A stretch of 64,000 bases of DNA from contig NZ_BMTR01000014.1 in NCBI RefSeq assembly GCF_014649775.1, forward strand, positions 62,001 through 126,000, written 5' to 3'. This document shows, one piece after another, positions 42,811-51,820 of the stretch. This DNA comes from Streptomyces longisporoflavus (GTDB lineage: Bacteria; Actinomycetota; Actinomycetes; Streptomycetales; Streptomycetaceae). The stretch's first letter is position 1. Each line of letters starts with the position of its first letter. The notes beneath the pieces were generated by a model. That model was not told the DNA's origin. It ran no database searches and saw nothing but the letters and a program-made list of their open reading frames with translations. The translations under genes and the position numbers were made by a program.

Positions 42811-45056
42811 TGTTGCTCGCCTCTCTTCGTACTCGTTGGGCCGGGCTGCTCGGCGCGTTCGTCGCCGTTGCGCTGGGCGTGGCGCTGGTCGCCGCGATGG
42901 GGCTGGGTCTTGCCTCGACCTTCGGCGCGCCGGAGCGGGAACCGGTGCGGTTCGCCGGGTCGCCCGTGGTTGTCATGGGCCAGAACACGCTGACCGTGCC
43001 GGTGAAACGCGGGCCGGACACCGGACACGTATCAAAGCCGCTCGCTCATCCACACCCTGTGGATATCGAACTGCTGCGCGAGCTGCGCCGCCTCGGGCCG
43101 GTCCAGCTGGACGGGGCGAAAAGGGACGCGGTGGGGGTGGATGCCCCGGTCGGAGAGGTGCGGAAGGTCGTCGAGGCGCAGGCCGGCGCCGGGGCGCGGG
43201 ACGGCACAGGGGTCCGGGACGGCGTAGAGGCCCGGGACGGCGACGAGGCACGGGACGGCCTCGGGGCGCGGGCGCGGGTGCTGACCGGGGGCGACCGGCG
43301 GCTCGCCGATCCGGGTCCGGAGCGGGACGCCGAGGCGCTGGTGGCGGTGAACTCGTTCCTGGGGACGGCGGGCGGAGTGTCCGCGTTCGTCTCCGTCTTC
43401 GTCACCGCTTCCACCTTCGCCTTCGTGGTGGCCCTGCGGCGGCGCGAGTTCGGCCTGCTGCGGATGGCCGGAGCGACGCCGGGTCAGGTGCGCAGGATGC
43501 TGCTCGCGGAGGCGCTCGCCGTGGGCGTAGTGGCCTCCGGGGCGGGGTGTGCGCTGGGGGCCCAAGGTGCGCCGGTGCTGGCAAAGGTGCTGGTCGACGC
43601 CGAGATCGCGCCGGAGTGGTTCAGTATCGGCGGGGCTGTGTGGCCGTACCATCTCGCCTTCTGGGTGGGCGTGACGGTCGCCTTCTCGGGGGCGTGGCTC
43701 GCCTCGCGGCGGGCGGGGCGCGTGGGTCCCGTCGAGGCGCTGCGGGATGCGTCAGTCGACACCGGCGTCATGCCGTGGAGCCGCCGGATCATGGGAGGCG
43801 CGCTGCTGGCGGCGGGGCTCGGGATGCTCGCCTGGACCCTGTGGAGCGATCCGTCCGCGCTGATGAAGCGGAAGACGTACACCACCCAGCCGATGATCCT
43901 GATCACCGCGCTCGCCGCGCTGACCCCGCTTCTCGTACGTCCCGTCCTGCGCGCCGTCCGCCTGCCCGGCGCCGTCGGACTGCTCGTACGGGAGAACTCC
44001 GCCGCGTCGGTACGGCGCACGGCGGCCGTGGCCGCGCCGGTCCTGGTGACCGTGGCACTCGCGGGCTCGCTCCTTGGCTCTGCCGAGACGGCGGGAGAGG
44101 CGAGGGCGACGGAGGCCCGGGAGCGTACCGGGGCGGAACTGGTGGTGACGGGGAAGAACTTGAGTCCCGCCGGTGCCGGTGCCGGTGCCGGTCGGGAGGC
44201 CAGAGTGGCCGGGGTGGCCGTGGCCGCGCCGTCCGCGTCCACCGCCGTGTTCGTACGGGAAGAAGGCACCGCGCTGATCCGGTCGGACGCGCGTGCGGTG
44301 GGCGATCCGGCGGCGTTCGCGGCGGTGTCACGGCTGCCGGTGGTGGCGGGGGACGTACGCGACCTCGACGACAGGTCGATCGTCGTCAACGAGGAGTGGG
44401 AACAGCGGAGGGTGGGCGAGCGGGTCGACGTCTGGCTCGGCGACGGCAGACCCGCGCGGCTGCGGATCGCCGCGGTTCTCGCACGGGGTACGGGGGACAA
44501 CGGGGCGTACGTGACGACGGCGAACGCCGCTGCCGCGCCGGTCGACCGTATCGACGTGACGCTGCGGGCCGGCGCCGACCGGGACGAGGTGGCGGGGGCG
44601 CTGCGGGCGGACATGCGTCGTGGCGGAGGTGATGTTCAGGTGCGGACGGCGGAGAACTGGCTGACGGAAACGCACCCGGCGACGAAGCCGCAGACACGGT
44701 TGGGGCTGCTGATGCTGCTGGGTATCGCCCTGGTCTACACGGCCATCTCCCTGGCGGGAACGCTCCTGATGGCGACATCGATACGAGGCTCCGAACTGCG
44801 CTCACTCCGGCTGGCCGGGGCTACGCGCACGCAGGTGCGGGCGGTGCTGGCCGGAGAGTCGCTGCTCGCGGTGGCATTGGGCACGACCCTGGGCCTGGCG
44901 GTCACGGCCCTGAACCTGGGCGCCCTGAGCACGGGCCTCGCCCAACTGTCGGCACCTGCGGGGATCGTCATGCCGTGGGAGATGGTGGGGGCGGCTGCGG
45001 GGGTCTGCGCGTTGGTGGGAGTGGGGGCGGGGGTGCTGGGGGCGCGACGGGGCTGA
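42810..45056 (+). CDS. FtsX-like ABC permease
   Basis: A 748-aa permease with an N-terminal helix (about 10-32) and a large extracytoplasmic region that includes a short charged repeat (GVRDGVEARDGDEARDGLGA, about 133-152). An FtsX core of helices follows (about 185-330: FAFVVALRRREFGLLRMAGATPGQVR). A second extracytoplasmic domain and a repeated FtsX core end the chain (LRSLRLAGATRTQVRAVLAGE). It overlaps the ATPase gene by one base (TGATG). The pair probably moves lipids, peptides or drugs outward; the substrate is unknown. Confidence 0.9.
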   Translation: MLLASLRTRWAGLLGAFVAVALGVALVAAMGLGLASTFGAPEREPVRFAGSPVVVMGQNTLTVPVKRGPDTGHVSKPLAHPHPVDIELLRELRRLGPVQLDGAKRDAVGVDAPVGEVRKVVEAQAGAGARDGTGVRDGVEARDGDEARDGLGARARVLTGGDRRLADPGPERDAEALVAVNSFLGTAGGVSAFVSVFVTASTFAFVVALRRREFGLLRMAGATPGQVRRMLLAEALAVGVVASGAGCALGAQGAPVLAKVLVDAEIAPEWFSIGGAVWPYHLAFWVGVTVAFSGAWLASRRAGRVGPVEALRDASVDTGVMPWSRRIMGGALLAAGLGMLAWTLWSDPSALMKRKTYTTQPMILITALAALTPLLVRPVLRAVRLPGAVGLLVRENSAASVRRTAAVAAPVLVTVALAGSLLGSAETAGEARATEARERTGAELVVTGKNLSPAGAGAGAGREARVAGVAVAAPSASTAVFVREEGTALIRSDARAVGDPAAFAAVSRLPVVAGDVRDLDDRSIVVNEEWEQRRVGERVDVWLGDGRPARLRIAAVLARGTGDNGAYVTTANAAAAPVDRIDVTLRAGADRDEVAGALRADMRRGGGDVQVRTAENWLTETHPATKPQTRLGLLMLLGIALVYTAISLAGTLLMATSIRGSELRSLRLAGATRTQVRAVLAGESLLAVALGTTLGLAVTALNLGALSTGLAQLSAPAGIVMPWEMVGAAAGVCALVGVGAGVLGARRG

Positions 45057-45160
45057 GGACCGGGAGAGCCAGTTCACCCAGAGGTGAGCGCGGGGCAAAC
45101 GAGCGGGCGGGTGGGAGAAGGCCCGCGCAAAAAACGCGGCTCAAGCCCCCCGCAGGGCGT

Positions 45161-46000
45161 TCAACTGTCACCGCCCTCATCGATAAGGCGCCGTACCTCC
45201 CGATCCACAAGCCCCAACCGCGCCTCCGCCACCAGAGGAACGGCCCTCCGATGCCGACGGGACTCATGGACGTCGATGTCCACGGTGACAAGCCCCGCCT
45301 CCCACTTCGGCGCCTGCGCGACAACCGTCCCCCGCGGATCCACCACCCGCGACCCGCCCCAGAACGAGGCCCCGTTCTCGTTCCCGACCCGGTTCACGAA
45401 GACCACCCAGCACTGGAGCATGCGGGCGGTGTAGGAGAGCAGCGTGTCCCAGTAGAGGCCCGTGTCCATCGCCTCGGGATCCAGGCTCGCCGCGCTGTTG
45501 GTGGGGATGACGATGACTTCGGCACCGTCCTGCACCGCCAGCCACGGCAGCACCGGCTGCCACGCGTCGTTGCAGACGAGGGTCGCCGCACGCCCGTGCC
45601 CGCCCGGCAGGTCGTACGCACGCAGGTGCTGGCCGGGACTGACGTGCTTGCGCTCCTCCCAGGCCAGGTAGTTGGGCAGGTACAACTTCCGGTGGGAGTG
45701 GAGGAGCCGGCCGTCCGAGTAGTACGCGGCCGTGTTGTACGCGCGCAGGCTCGTGTGCTCGTGAAAACCCACGATTACGTCGGGGCCGGCGACGGAGAGC
45801 TCCCGCAGACGGTTGTCGGAGGCATCCAGGGACGTGTCCCGCCGCAGCCCGCCGAGGTGGTAGCCGTGCAGGCTCAGCTCGGGGAAGACGACGAGTTCGG
45901 CCCCCTGCGCCGCCGCCTGGCCGATCGCCTCGCGGGCCGCCGCGAGGTTCTCGTCCACCTCGCCGAGGACACAGTCGGTCTGCGCAAGGGCCACTCTCAT
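45161..46000 (-). CDS. Carbon-nitrogen hydrolase (nitrilase superfamily)
   Basis: A 279-aa hydrolase starting at ATG 46000 (MRVALAQTDCVLGEVDEN). The catalytic triad is visible: Glu in VVFPELSLHGY, Lys in HSHRKLYLPNY and Cys in LVCNDAWQP. This superfamily includes amidases, N-carbamoyl hydrolases and NAD-synthetase glutaminase domains. The sequence is closest in feel to aliphatic amidase or beta-alanine synthase-like branches, but the substrate is uncertain. It is divergent from the DNA polymerase-like gene; a pentamer repeat lies in the shared upstream region. Confidence 0.87.
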   Translation of the reverse strand: MRVALAQTDCVLGEVDENLAAAREAIGQAAAQGAELVVFPELSLHGYHLGGLRRDTSLDASDNRLRELSVAGPDVIVGFHEHTSLRAYNTAAYYSDGRLLHSHRKLYLPNYLAWEERKHVSPGQHLRAYDLPGGHGRAATLVCNDAWQPVLPWLAVQDGAEVIVIPTNSAASLDPEAMDTGLYWDTLLSYTARMLQCWVVFVNRVGNENGASFWGGSRVVDPRGTVVAQAPKWEAGLVTVDIDVHESRRHRRAVPLVAEARLGLVDREVRRLIDEGGDS

Positions 46001-46160
46001 GGCACCGAGCCTCGCAGCGCCGGACACCCCCCGCATGTCGGGCACGCCCGGACGAGGGCCCTCGCGCGCCGACGCGGGGCGAGCGGTAGCCCCGTACGCC
46101 AAGGCCACCCGCAACACCCCACCAAAGCCAAGCCGCACCGCACCAAAGCCACCCCACCCC

Positions 46161-46185
46161 AAGCCAAGCCAAGCCAAGCCAAGCC
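46161..46185. repeat. (AAGCC)5 pentamer array
   Basis: Five exact AAGCC units, with related ACCAAAGCC units just upstream (46110-46160), lie between the divergent hydrolase and DNA polymerase-like genes. Length variation by slippage would alter promoter spacing. Confidence 0.8.
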
Positions 46186-46224
46186 ACCAGCAGGATTGTC
46201 AGTGCCCCCTGACAGACTCACCCC

Positions 46225-47940
46225 ATGACCGAAAGGTGGGCCCTCGCCGCCACCGAGGCCGGCGGCGCCACCCTCGCCCCCCTCGGGGAGGACGGCCTGC
46301 CCGCAGGACCCACCCTGCACGAGCCGGACCTGGCCGCAGCCGTCCGCGCAAGACCCGACGTGGCCCGCTGGGTCTGGCGCTCCACCGCCGAGATCTACCC
46401 CACGCTGCTCGCGGCGGGCATCCGGGTGAGCCGGTGCTACGACATCGAGGACGCCGAGCTCCTCCTCCTCGGTCACGAAGGCCGCCTCGGCGAACCCCGC
46501 TCGGCCGCCGCCGCCTGGGCCCGCCTGCACAACGCCCCCGTACCGAACGACCCTCCCCCCAGAGCGGCAGCCCCCGGCGCCCAGGACTCCCTCTTCGAGC
46601 CCTCCCCCGTCACGTCTCTGCCCTTCGACGCCCTCCTGGAGGTGTATGCGGACCAGCAGCGAAGACACGCGGCCGCCGAGCACCCCGGCAGGATGCGGCT
46701 GCTCACGGCGGCCGAGTCGGCCGGAATGCTGGTGGCCGCCGAGATGAACGTGGCGGGCCTCCCCTGGCGCGCGGACGTCCACCACGCCCTCCTCACCGAA
46801 CTCCTCGGCGAGCGGTACGCGGGTGGCGGCAGGAACGCGGGAGCGGCCGAGCCCCGCCGCCTCGCCGAGCTCGCCGACGAGATCTCCGCCGCCTTCGGCC
46901 GCCGCGTCCGCCCCGATCTGCCGAACGACGTCATCAAGGCTTTCGCGCAGGCCGGCATCCGCGTCAAGTCCACCCGGCGGTGGGAACTGGAAGAGATCGA
47001 CCACCCGGCGGTGCGGCCCCTCATCGAGTACAAAAAGCTGTACCGGATCTGGACGGCGCACGGCTGGAGCTGGCTCCAGGACTGGGTGCGCGACGGCCGC
47101 TTCCGGCCGGAGTACACGCCGGGCGGCACCGTCAGCGGACGCTGGACGACGAACGGGGGCGGCGCGCTGCAGATCCCCAAGATCATTCGTCGTGCGGTCG
47201 TCGCCGATCCCGGCTGGCGGCTCGTCGTCGCCGACGCCGACCAGATGGAGCCGCGGGTCCTCGCCGCCATCTCCCGCGACCGGGGCCTGATGGAGGTCGC
47301 CGGAAGCCACGAGGACCTCTACACACGCCTCTCGGACCGCGCGTTCTCCGGCGACCGCGACCACGCCAAGATCGCCCTGCTCGGAGCGGTGTACGGGCAG
47401 ACGTCGGGCGACGGCCTGAAGAACCTGGCGGCGTTGCGCCGAAGATTCCCGGCCGCCGTCGCGTACGTCGACGATGCCGCCAAAGCGGGCGAGGACGGCA
47501 GACTCGTACGGACCTGGCTGGGGCGGACCAGCCCGCCGGCGGCCGGAGCGGACGACTTCGACGAGGCGGGCATCCCGCAGGACGCACCGCCCGACCCCGC
47601 CTCCCCTGACGGCGAGTTCACGCCGGGCTATGCCTCCACCAACACCCGGGCCCGCGGCCGCTTCACCCGTAACTTCGTCGTCCAGGGCAGCGCGGCGGAC
47701 TGGGCCCTGCTGATGCTGGCCGCCCTGCGCCAGTCCATGGCGGCGGCCGGCCTCCGCGCCGAGCTGGTCTTCTTCCAGCACGACGAGGTCATCGTGCACT
47801 GCCCGCAGGAGGAGGCCGACGCGGTCGCGGCGGCGATCCGCGCGGCCGGTGACCTGGCGGGGCGCATCACGTTCGGCGAGACGCCGGTGCGCTTCCCGTT
47901 CACCGTCGCCGTCGTGGAGTGCTACGCGGACGCGAAGTAG
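46225..47940 (+). CDS. DNA polymerase I-like protein (3'-5' exonuclease-like plus polymerase, no 5' nuclease)
   Basis: A 571-aa family A polymerase. The first ~150 residues are a degenerate exonuclease-like domain without clear acidic triad. The polymerase part has motif A VADADQMEPRVLAAIS (335-350), motif B RDHAKIALLGAVYG (378-391) and motif C QHDE (518-521). Canonical motif A is DYSQIELR and motif B KxxNFGxxYG, so it deviates at several positions but keeps key Asp, Gln, Glu, Arg and Lys. An acidic, Pro-rich insert lies at about 430-470. It may act in repair or translesion synthesis. It is annotated in other Streptomyces as a bifunctional 3'-5' exonuclease/polymerase. Confidence 0.88.
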   Translation: MTERWALAATEAGGATLAPLGEDGLPAGPTLHEPDLAAAVRARPDVARWVWRSTAEIYPTLLAAGIRVSRCYDIEDAELLLLGHEGRLGEPRSAAAAWARLHNAPVPNDPPPRAAAPGAQDSLFEPSPVTSLPFDALLEVYADQQRRHAAAEHPGRMRLLTAAESAGMLVAAEMNVAGLPWRADVHHALLTELLGERYAGGGRNAGAAEPRRLAELADEISAAFGRRVRPDLPNDVIKAFAQAGIRVKSTRRWELEEIDHPAVRPLIEYKKLYRIWTAHGWSWLQDWVRDGRFRPEYTPGGTVSGRWTTNGGGALQIPKIIRRAVVADPGWRLVVADADQMEPRVLAAISRDRGLMEVAGSHEDLYTRLSDRAFSGDRDHAKIALLGAVYGQTSGDGLKNLAALRRRFPAAVAYVDDAAKAGEDGRLVRTWLGRTSPPAAGADDFDEAGIPQDAPPDPASPDGEFTPGYASTNTRARGRFTRNFVVQGSAADWALLMLAALRQSMAAAGLRAELVFFQHDEVIVHCPQEEADAVAAAIRAAGDLAGRITFGETPVRFPFTVAVVECYADAK

Positions 47941-47964
47941 CTCTCCAGGGAAGCCGGGTCAGCC

Positions 47965-48024
47965 CTCCGTACGACGGCGCTCCGTACGACGGCGCTCCGT
48001 GCGACGGCCCTCCGTACGACGGCG
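47965..48024. repeat. Four 15-bp tandem repeats between polymerase and SARP genes
   Basis: Units of CTCCGTACGACGGCG start at 47965, 47980, 47995 and 48010; the third has two changes. They lie between convergent stops (47940 and 48035). They keep a multiple-of-three period. Confidence 0.88.
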
Positions 48025-48034
48025 AGGGGCCGAT

Positions 48035-51000
48035 TCACGCCGCCAGCAAGCCCTTGAGCTCGCCGACCACCTGGCTGCTGTCCGTGCCGTCCAGCGCCGC
48101 GAGCGCCGACTCCCACTGCGCGTACGCCTCTTCGGCGCGCCCGTCCGCGTACAGCAGCAGCCCGTACTGATGGCGGGCCAGGCCCGCCATATGGGCGTCG
48201 GACCGTTGTTCCGCACGCTCCAGGAGGTCCGCGCACTCGCGCGCCGCGTCACCGGGGCGTGCCACCTCGCGCAGGGCGCGGACCATGCCGAGGCGCACCT
48301 TGGACTCGTTGTGCCAGTCCTCGGCCACACCGTGGATGCGCAGGCTCTCCTCGAAGTGCGTGAGCGCGACGTCCGGTTCGCCGAGAAGGAGGTAGACGCA
48401 GCCGATGTCGCAGTGGGCTTCCTGCCGGACACCCGCGTGTCCGAGGGTCTCGCCGATCGCAAGGCTCCGCTCGTGGTAGTCGAGCGCCGTGCGCGCGTCG
48501 CTGTGCTCGTAGATGCTGCCGAGGTGGCTGAGCGCGAACGCCTCGCTGAGCGGATCGTCCAGGGCTTTGGCCAACTCCAGGCTCTGCCGCAGGGCCTCGA
48601 TGGATTCCTCGTACCGGCCGAGGGCTTCAAGGAGGAGGCTGCGGTTGAGTACGGCGCGGTGGACGAACGACTTGAGGTCGAGCTCCCGCCACAGATCGAG
48701 CGCTTCGTCGATCAGGGCGAGGGCGGCGCTGCTGCGTCCCGAGACGTAGTTGAGGCCCGCAAGGTCGGTGAGGGCCTGCGCTTCGGCCGCGCGGTCGTTC
48801 CAGCGGCGGGCCGCGGTCACCGCGAGGCGGTTGAGCAGGTCCGCCTCGGCGAGCCGGCCGCGGCGCTTGAGGTACGAGAAGAAACAGCGGACCAGGACGG
48901 GCAGCAGCACGGATTCGCGGCCGTGCCGGTCGGCGAGGGCGATGACGTTGGCGAGTTCCGTGTCGCCCCAGACGAAGGCGTCGTCGGAGTTCATCGGCGG
49001 CACGGCGGGGACCGGGGTGCCGTCGGCGGTGCGCCGGGGCGGCAGCCGTTCGTCGACGCCCATCATCCGGTCGTCGAGGTCAAGGCCCTCCGGCATGATC
49101 GCCACGACGGTCTGCCGGGCCGACTCCGCGTACCAGTGGAGCGCCGACTCCACTACCTCCGCCGCCCCCGCCTCGTCCTGGCGGGCGGCCTCGCGTGCGA
49201 AGTCGCGTACGAGATCGTGCGGGGCGTAGCGGCCGTAGGCGGTCTCGTCGAGCAGCGCGACGTCGACGAGCCGGTCCAGCGCGGCGCCCGCGCGCCACTC
49301 CTCCACCTCCAGGAGGCGGGCCACGAGCGGGACTCCGTACGCCGGCAGGTCGAGCGCGCCGATCGCGGCGAGAGCGGCGGCGGCGTCCCGGTCGGACTCG
49401 CGCTCCGATGTACGCAGCGCGTCCAGGGCCACGGCCAGCGAGCGTCGCACGCTGAGGTCGTCGTGCTCCAGATGACGCAACCGTCCGCCGCTTGCGGTGA
49501 GGAGCTCGGCCAGGGCGTCGGGGGTGAGCGCGCGGCGGGCGGCAAGACGGGCCGCGATGATCCGCAGGGCCAGCGGCAGGCGGCCCGCGAGCCCGACCAG
49601 GGGGTGCCCTTCGTCGAGCCCCGTCCGCCCGGACACGGCGCGCAGCAGGGCGATGCTGTCCCCCTCGGAGAGCGGCTCCAACGGGAAACGCCCCACGCCG
49701 TCGAGCGCGGTGAGCGGAGAGCGGCTGGTGACGATGACCGCGCAGCCGGGGCCCGCGGGCAGCAGCGGGCGCACTTGCGCGGCGGTCGCCGCGTCGTCCA
49801 GGACGAGCAGGGTGCGGGTGGGCGCGAGCAGCGAGCGGAGCAGGGCGGCTGCCGCGTCCGGGTGCTCGGGGCTGTGGTTCGCCTCGACCCCGAGATCCCG
49901 GAGCAGGGCGCCGAGGGCCTGGTCGGGGGTGAGGGGCGTCATGCCGGGCGTTGCCCCGCGCAGATTGACGTAGAGCTGCCCGTCGGGAAAGTGCTCCCGC
50001 AGCCGGTGCGCCACATGCAGGGCAAGCGCGCTTTTCCCTACGCCCGCCATGCCGGACAGCACGGCGACGGGCGTCGTTACGGCGGGCATCCCGGTCCCGT
50101 GGCCACCGCCGCCCTCGCCCTGCTCGACGCCGGTGAGCAGGCGGGCCAGGGAGCGGATGACGTCTTCGCGCCCGGTGAAGTGGAGCGGGGAGAGCGGGAG
50201 TTGGGCGGGGCGGGTGGTGGGGGATATGGGGGTGGGGGTGGGTGCGGACGCGGGTGGGGATGTGGCTTCGGGGTCGGCGGGGGCGCCGGATGTAGAGGCT
50301 TGGGCTGCCGGAGGGTCGGCGGTGGGGCTCGTCGTGGCGTGAGGCCCGGAGGTATTGGCGGGGCTGAGGGCATCGGTCACACCGGTCGCGCCGGTCGTAC
50401 CAGTCACGCCGGTCACGCCAGTCACGCCGGTCACGCCGGTCGCGCTGCTTACGCGGGGCTCACCGGCCGTATCGGCCACACCGCCCCCGCCGGTCACCCC
50501 CGCAGGCTCCTGCAGTACCTCGCGGTGGGCCTCCCGTACCGAGGGGCCCGGTTCCACGCCCAGTTCCTCCACCAGCCTGCGGCGCAGCTCGCGGTGGACG
50601 GCGAGGGCCTCGGCCTGACGGCCCGTACGGTGCAGCACCAGCATCAGCTGGCGGTGGAACGCCTCCCGCAAGGGATACTCGGCGACCAGTTCCGCCAGCT
50701 CCGGCACGAGCCCGCCCCCATCGGCCCCGGTCGCCAGTTCCGCGTCGTACCGCAGCTCAAGCGCAAGAAGCCGCGCCTCCTCAAGGCGCGGTATGAGCGC
50801 GTGGCCCGCGGCGTCGGCGGGCAGTCCGCCCAGCGGAGTACCGCGCCACAGGCCGAGCGCGGCGGACGCGGCGTCCACGCAGAGCCGCCAGTCGCGTACC
50901 GCGTGCGCGGCCCTGGCCTGCGCGACCAACTGCTCGAAGACCCGCACGTCCAGCTCACCGTCGGCCACCCGCAGCCGATACCCCGGCGGCACTGCCCGCA

Positions 51001-51259
51001 GCCGCTCCGGATCGTCCAGGAGCCGGCGTAGACGCGTCACGTGGTTCTGCAGCGAGGCGTGCGCGGACGCGGGCGGAGCGCCGCCCCACAGTGCGTCCTT
51101 GAGGGCGTCGACGGAGACCACCCGGCCGGGTTCGAGCAGCAGCGCGGCAAGAAGGGCGCGCCCCTTGGCGCTCTGTACGGGCTGCGGCTCGCCCTCGGCG
51201 TCGTACACGGCAGGCGCTCCCAGGAGCCCGAACCGCAACCCGTCGCACCGCACGTCCAC
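48035..51259 (-). CDS. SARP/AfsR-family transcriptional regulator with NB-ARC and TPR domains
   Basis: A 1074-aa regulator starting at GTG 51259 (GGGAG 6 nt upstream). In order it has an OmpR-type DNA-binding domain (about 1-95) and a bacterial transcriptional activation domain (about 100-250). Then comes a disordered linker with a GVT-type repeat (274-295), an NB-ARC ATPase with P-loop GMAGVGKS (403-410), and C-terminal TPR-like repeats. Large SARPs of this kind (AfsR type) activate antibiotic clusters or global secondary metabolism. No biosynthetic cluster adjoins, so it may act globally. A CCAACTGTTGG palindrome sits 12 nt before the start. Confidence 0.92.
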   Translation of the reverse strand: MDVRCDGLRFGLLGAPAVYDAEGEPQPVQSAKGRALLAALLLEPGRVVSVDALKDALWGGAPPASAHASLQNHVTRLRRLLDDPERLRAVPPGYRLRVADGELDVRVFEQLVAQARAAHAVRDWRLCVDAASAALGLWRGTPLGGLPADAAGHALIPRLEEARLLALELRYDAELATGADGGGLVPELAELVAEYPLREAFHRQLMLVLHRTGRQAEALAVHRELRRRLVEELGVEPGPSVREAHREVLQEPAGVTGGGGVADTAGEPRVSSATGVTGVTGVTGVTGTTGATGVTDALSPANTSGPHATTSPTADPPAAQASTSGAPADPEATSPPASAPTPTPISPTTRPAQLPLSPLHFTGREDVIRSLARLLTGVEQGEGGGGHGTGMPAVTTPVAVLSGMAGVGKSALALHVAHRLREHFPDGQLYVNLRGATPGMTPLTPDQALGALLRDLGVEANHSPEHPDAAAALLRSLLAPTRTLLVLDDAATAAQVRPLLPAGPGCAVIVTSRSPLTALDGVGRFPLEPLSEGDSIALLRAVSGRTGLDEGHPLVGLAGRLPLALRIIAARLAARRALTPDALAELLTASGGRLRHLEHDDLSVRRSLAVALDALRTSERESDRDAAAALAAIGALDLPAYGVPLVARLLEVEEWRAGAALDRLVDVALLDETAYGRYAPHDLVRDFAREAARQDEAGAAEVVESALHWYAESARQTVVAIMPEGLDLDDRMMGVDERLPPRRTADGTPVPAVPPMNSDDAFVWGDTELANVIALADRHGRESVLLPVLVRCFFSYLKRRGRLAEADLLNRLAVTAARRWNDRAAEAQALTDLAGLNYVSGRSSAALALIDEALDLWRELDLKSFVHRAVLNRSLLLEALGRYEESIEALRQSLELAKALDDPLSEAFALSHLGSIYEHSDARTALDYHERSLAIGETLGHAGVRQEAHCDIGCVYLLLGEPDVALTHFEESLRIHGVAEDWHNESKVRLGMVRALREVARPGDAARECADLLERAEQRSDAHMAGLARHQYGLLLYADGRAEEAYAQWESALAALDGTDSSQVVGELKGLLAA
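50375..50440. repeat. 9-bp repeat encoding a Gly-Val-Thr tract in the SARP linker
   Basis: About seven tandem 9-mers related to GTCACGCCG encode Thr-Gly-Val triplets (SARP residues 274-295). Codon choice varies at third positions while the protein repeat persists. Confidence 0.85.
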
Positions 51260-51820
51260 GCCATCTCCCGCCAACTGTTGGCCACATGTTAGCGATCGGT
51301 TGGCGACGCCTGATGGGATCAATACATCGGGCCCGGCCCCGCCGGTACTCGCGCCAAGCGCGTAACTCGGGGGAGTGTCACCGTTGCGGCCGGGCCCGCT
51401 CAGTTTCTGCGAGGCATCCTCAACTTCCTTACGGGGTGGGGAAGTTGGGGTGCTCGCGGAATCGGGACCACTGCCGACGCCGCATCGTACCTGCGCGCGG
51501 GCCACCGTACCCACGCGGGACGCACCGCCTCACGATGCCCGGCGACACGCACCCGCTCAGGGATTCCGGCACCAGGTGCTCACCGAAAACCCACCGTTTA
51601 CGCACGCCGCTTACGTCACTCACGTAGCTCACGCCGCTCAGCTCACGTAGCTCAGCCCGCGTAGCTCACGCCGACGAAACCGGCCCGCACGGCCCCCAGC
51701 GGCACCCCGAAACGCGCCCCGCGACAGTATCCCGCGGTAACCCCCTCCCACGGAGGACCCCCACGGACGCCCCCACCTCCCGCACCCCAGGCACCCCCAC
51801 ACCCCGCACCCCCACCCCCC
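51260..51820. other. 560-bp gap upstream of the SARP gene
   Basis: I see no gene here. It contains the palindrome GCCAAC-T-GTTGGC at 51270-51282 (possible operator), a direct repeat tract of GTAGCTCACGCC-like units at about 51620-51672, and C-rich, low-complexity sequence up to the histidine-kinase stop. Confidence 0.6.

Noticed and set aside
45997..47799. 600-codon minus-strand frame opposite the polymerase-like gene
   Set aside because: Shadow of a gene with polymerase motifs A to C; low-complexity translation.
47849..51031. 1060-codon plus-strand frame opposite the SARP gene
   Set aside because: It is the shadow of the AfsR-type gene, which has clear domains. Long antisense frames are expected at this GC content.
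51260..51820. Missed gene in the gap before the SARP
   Set aside because: Short frames there have random codon use, C-rich low complexity and no ribosome site with domain-like translation.
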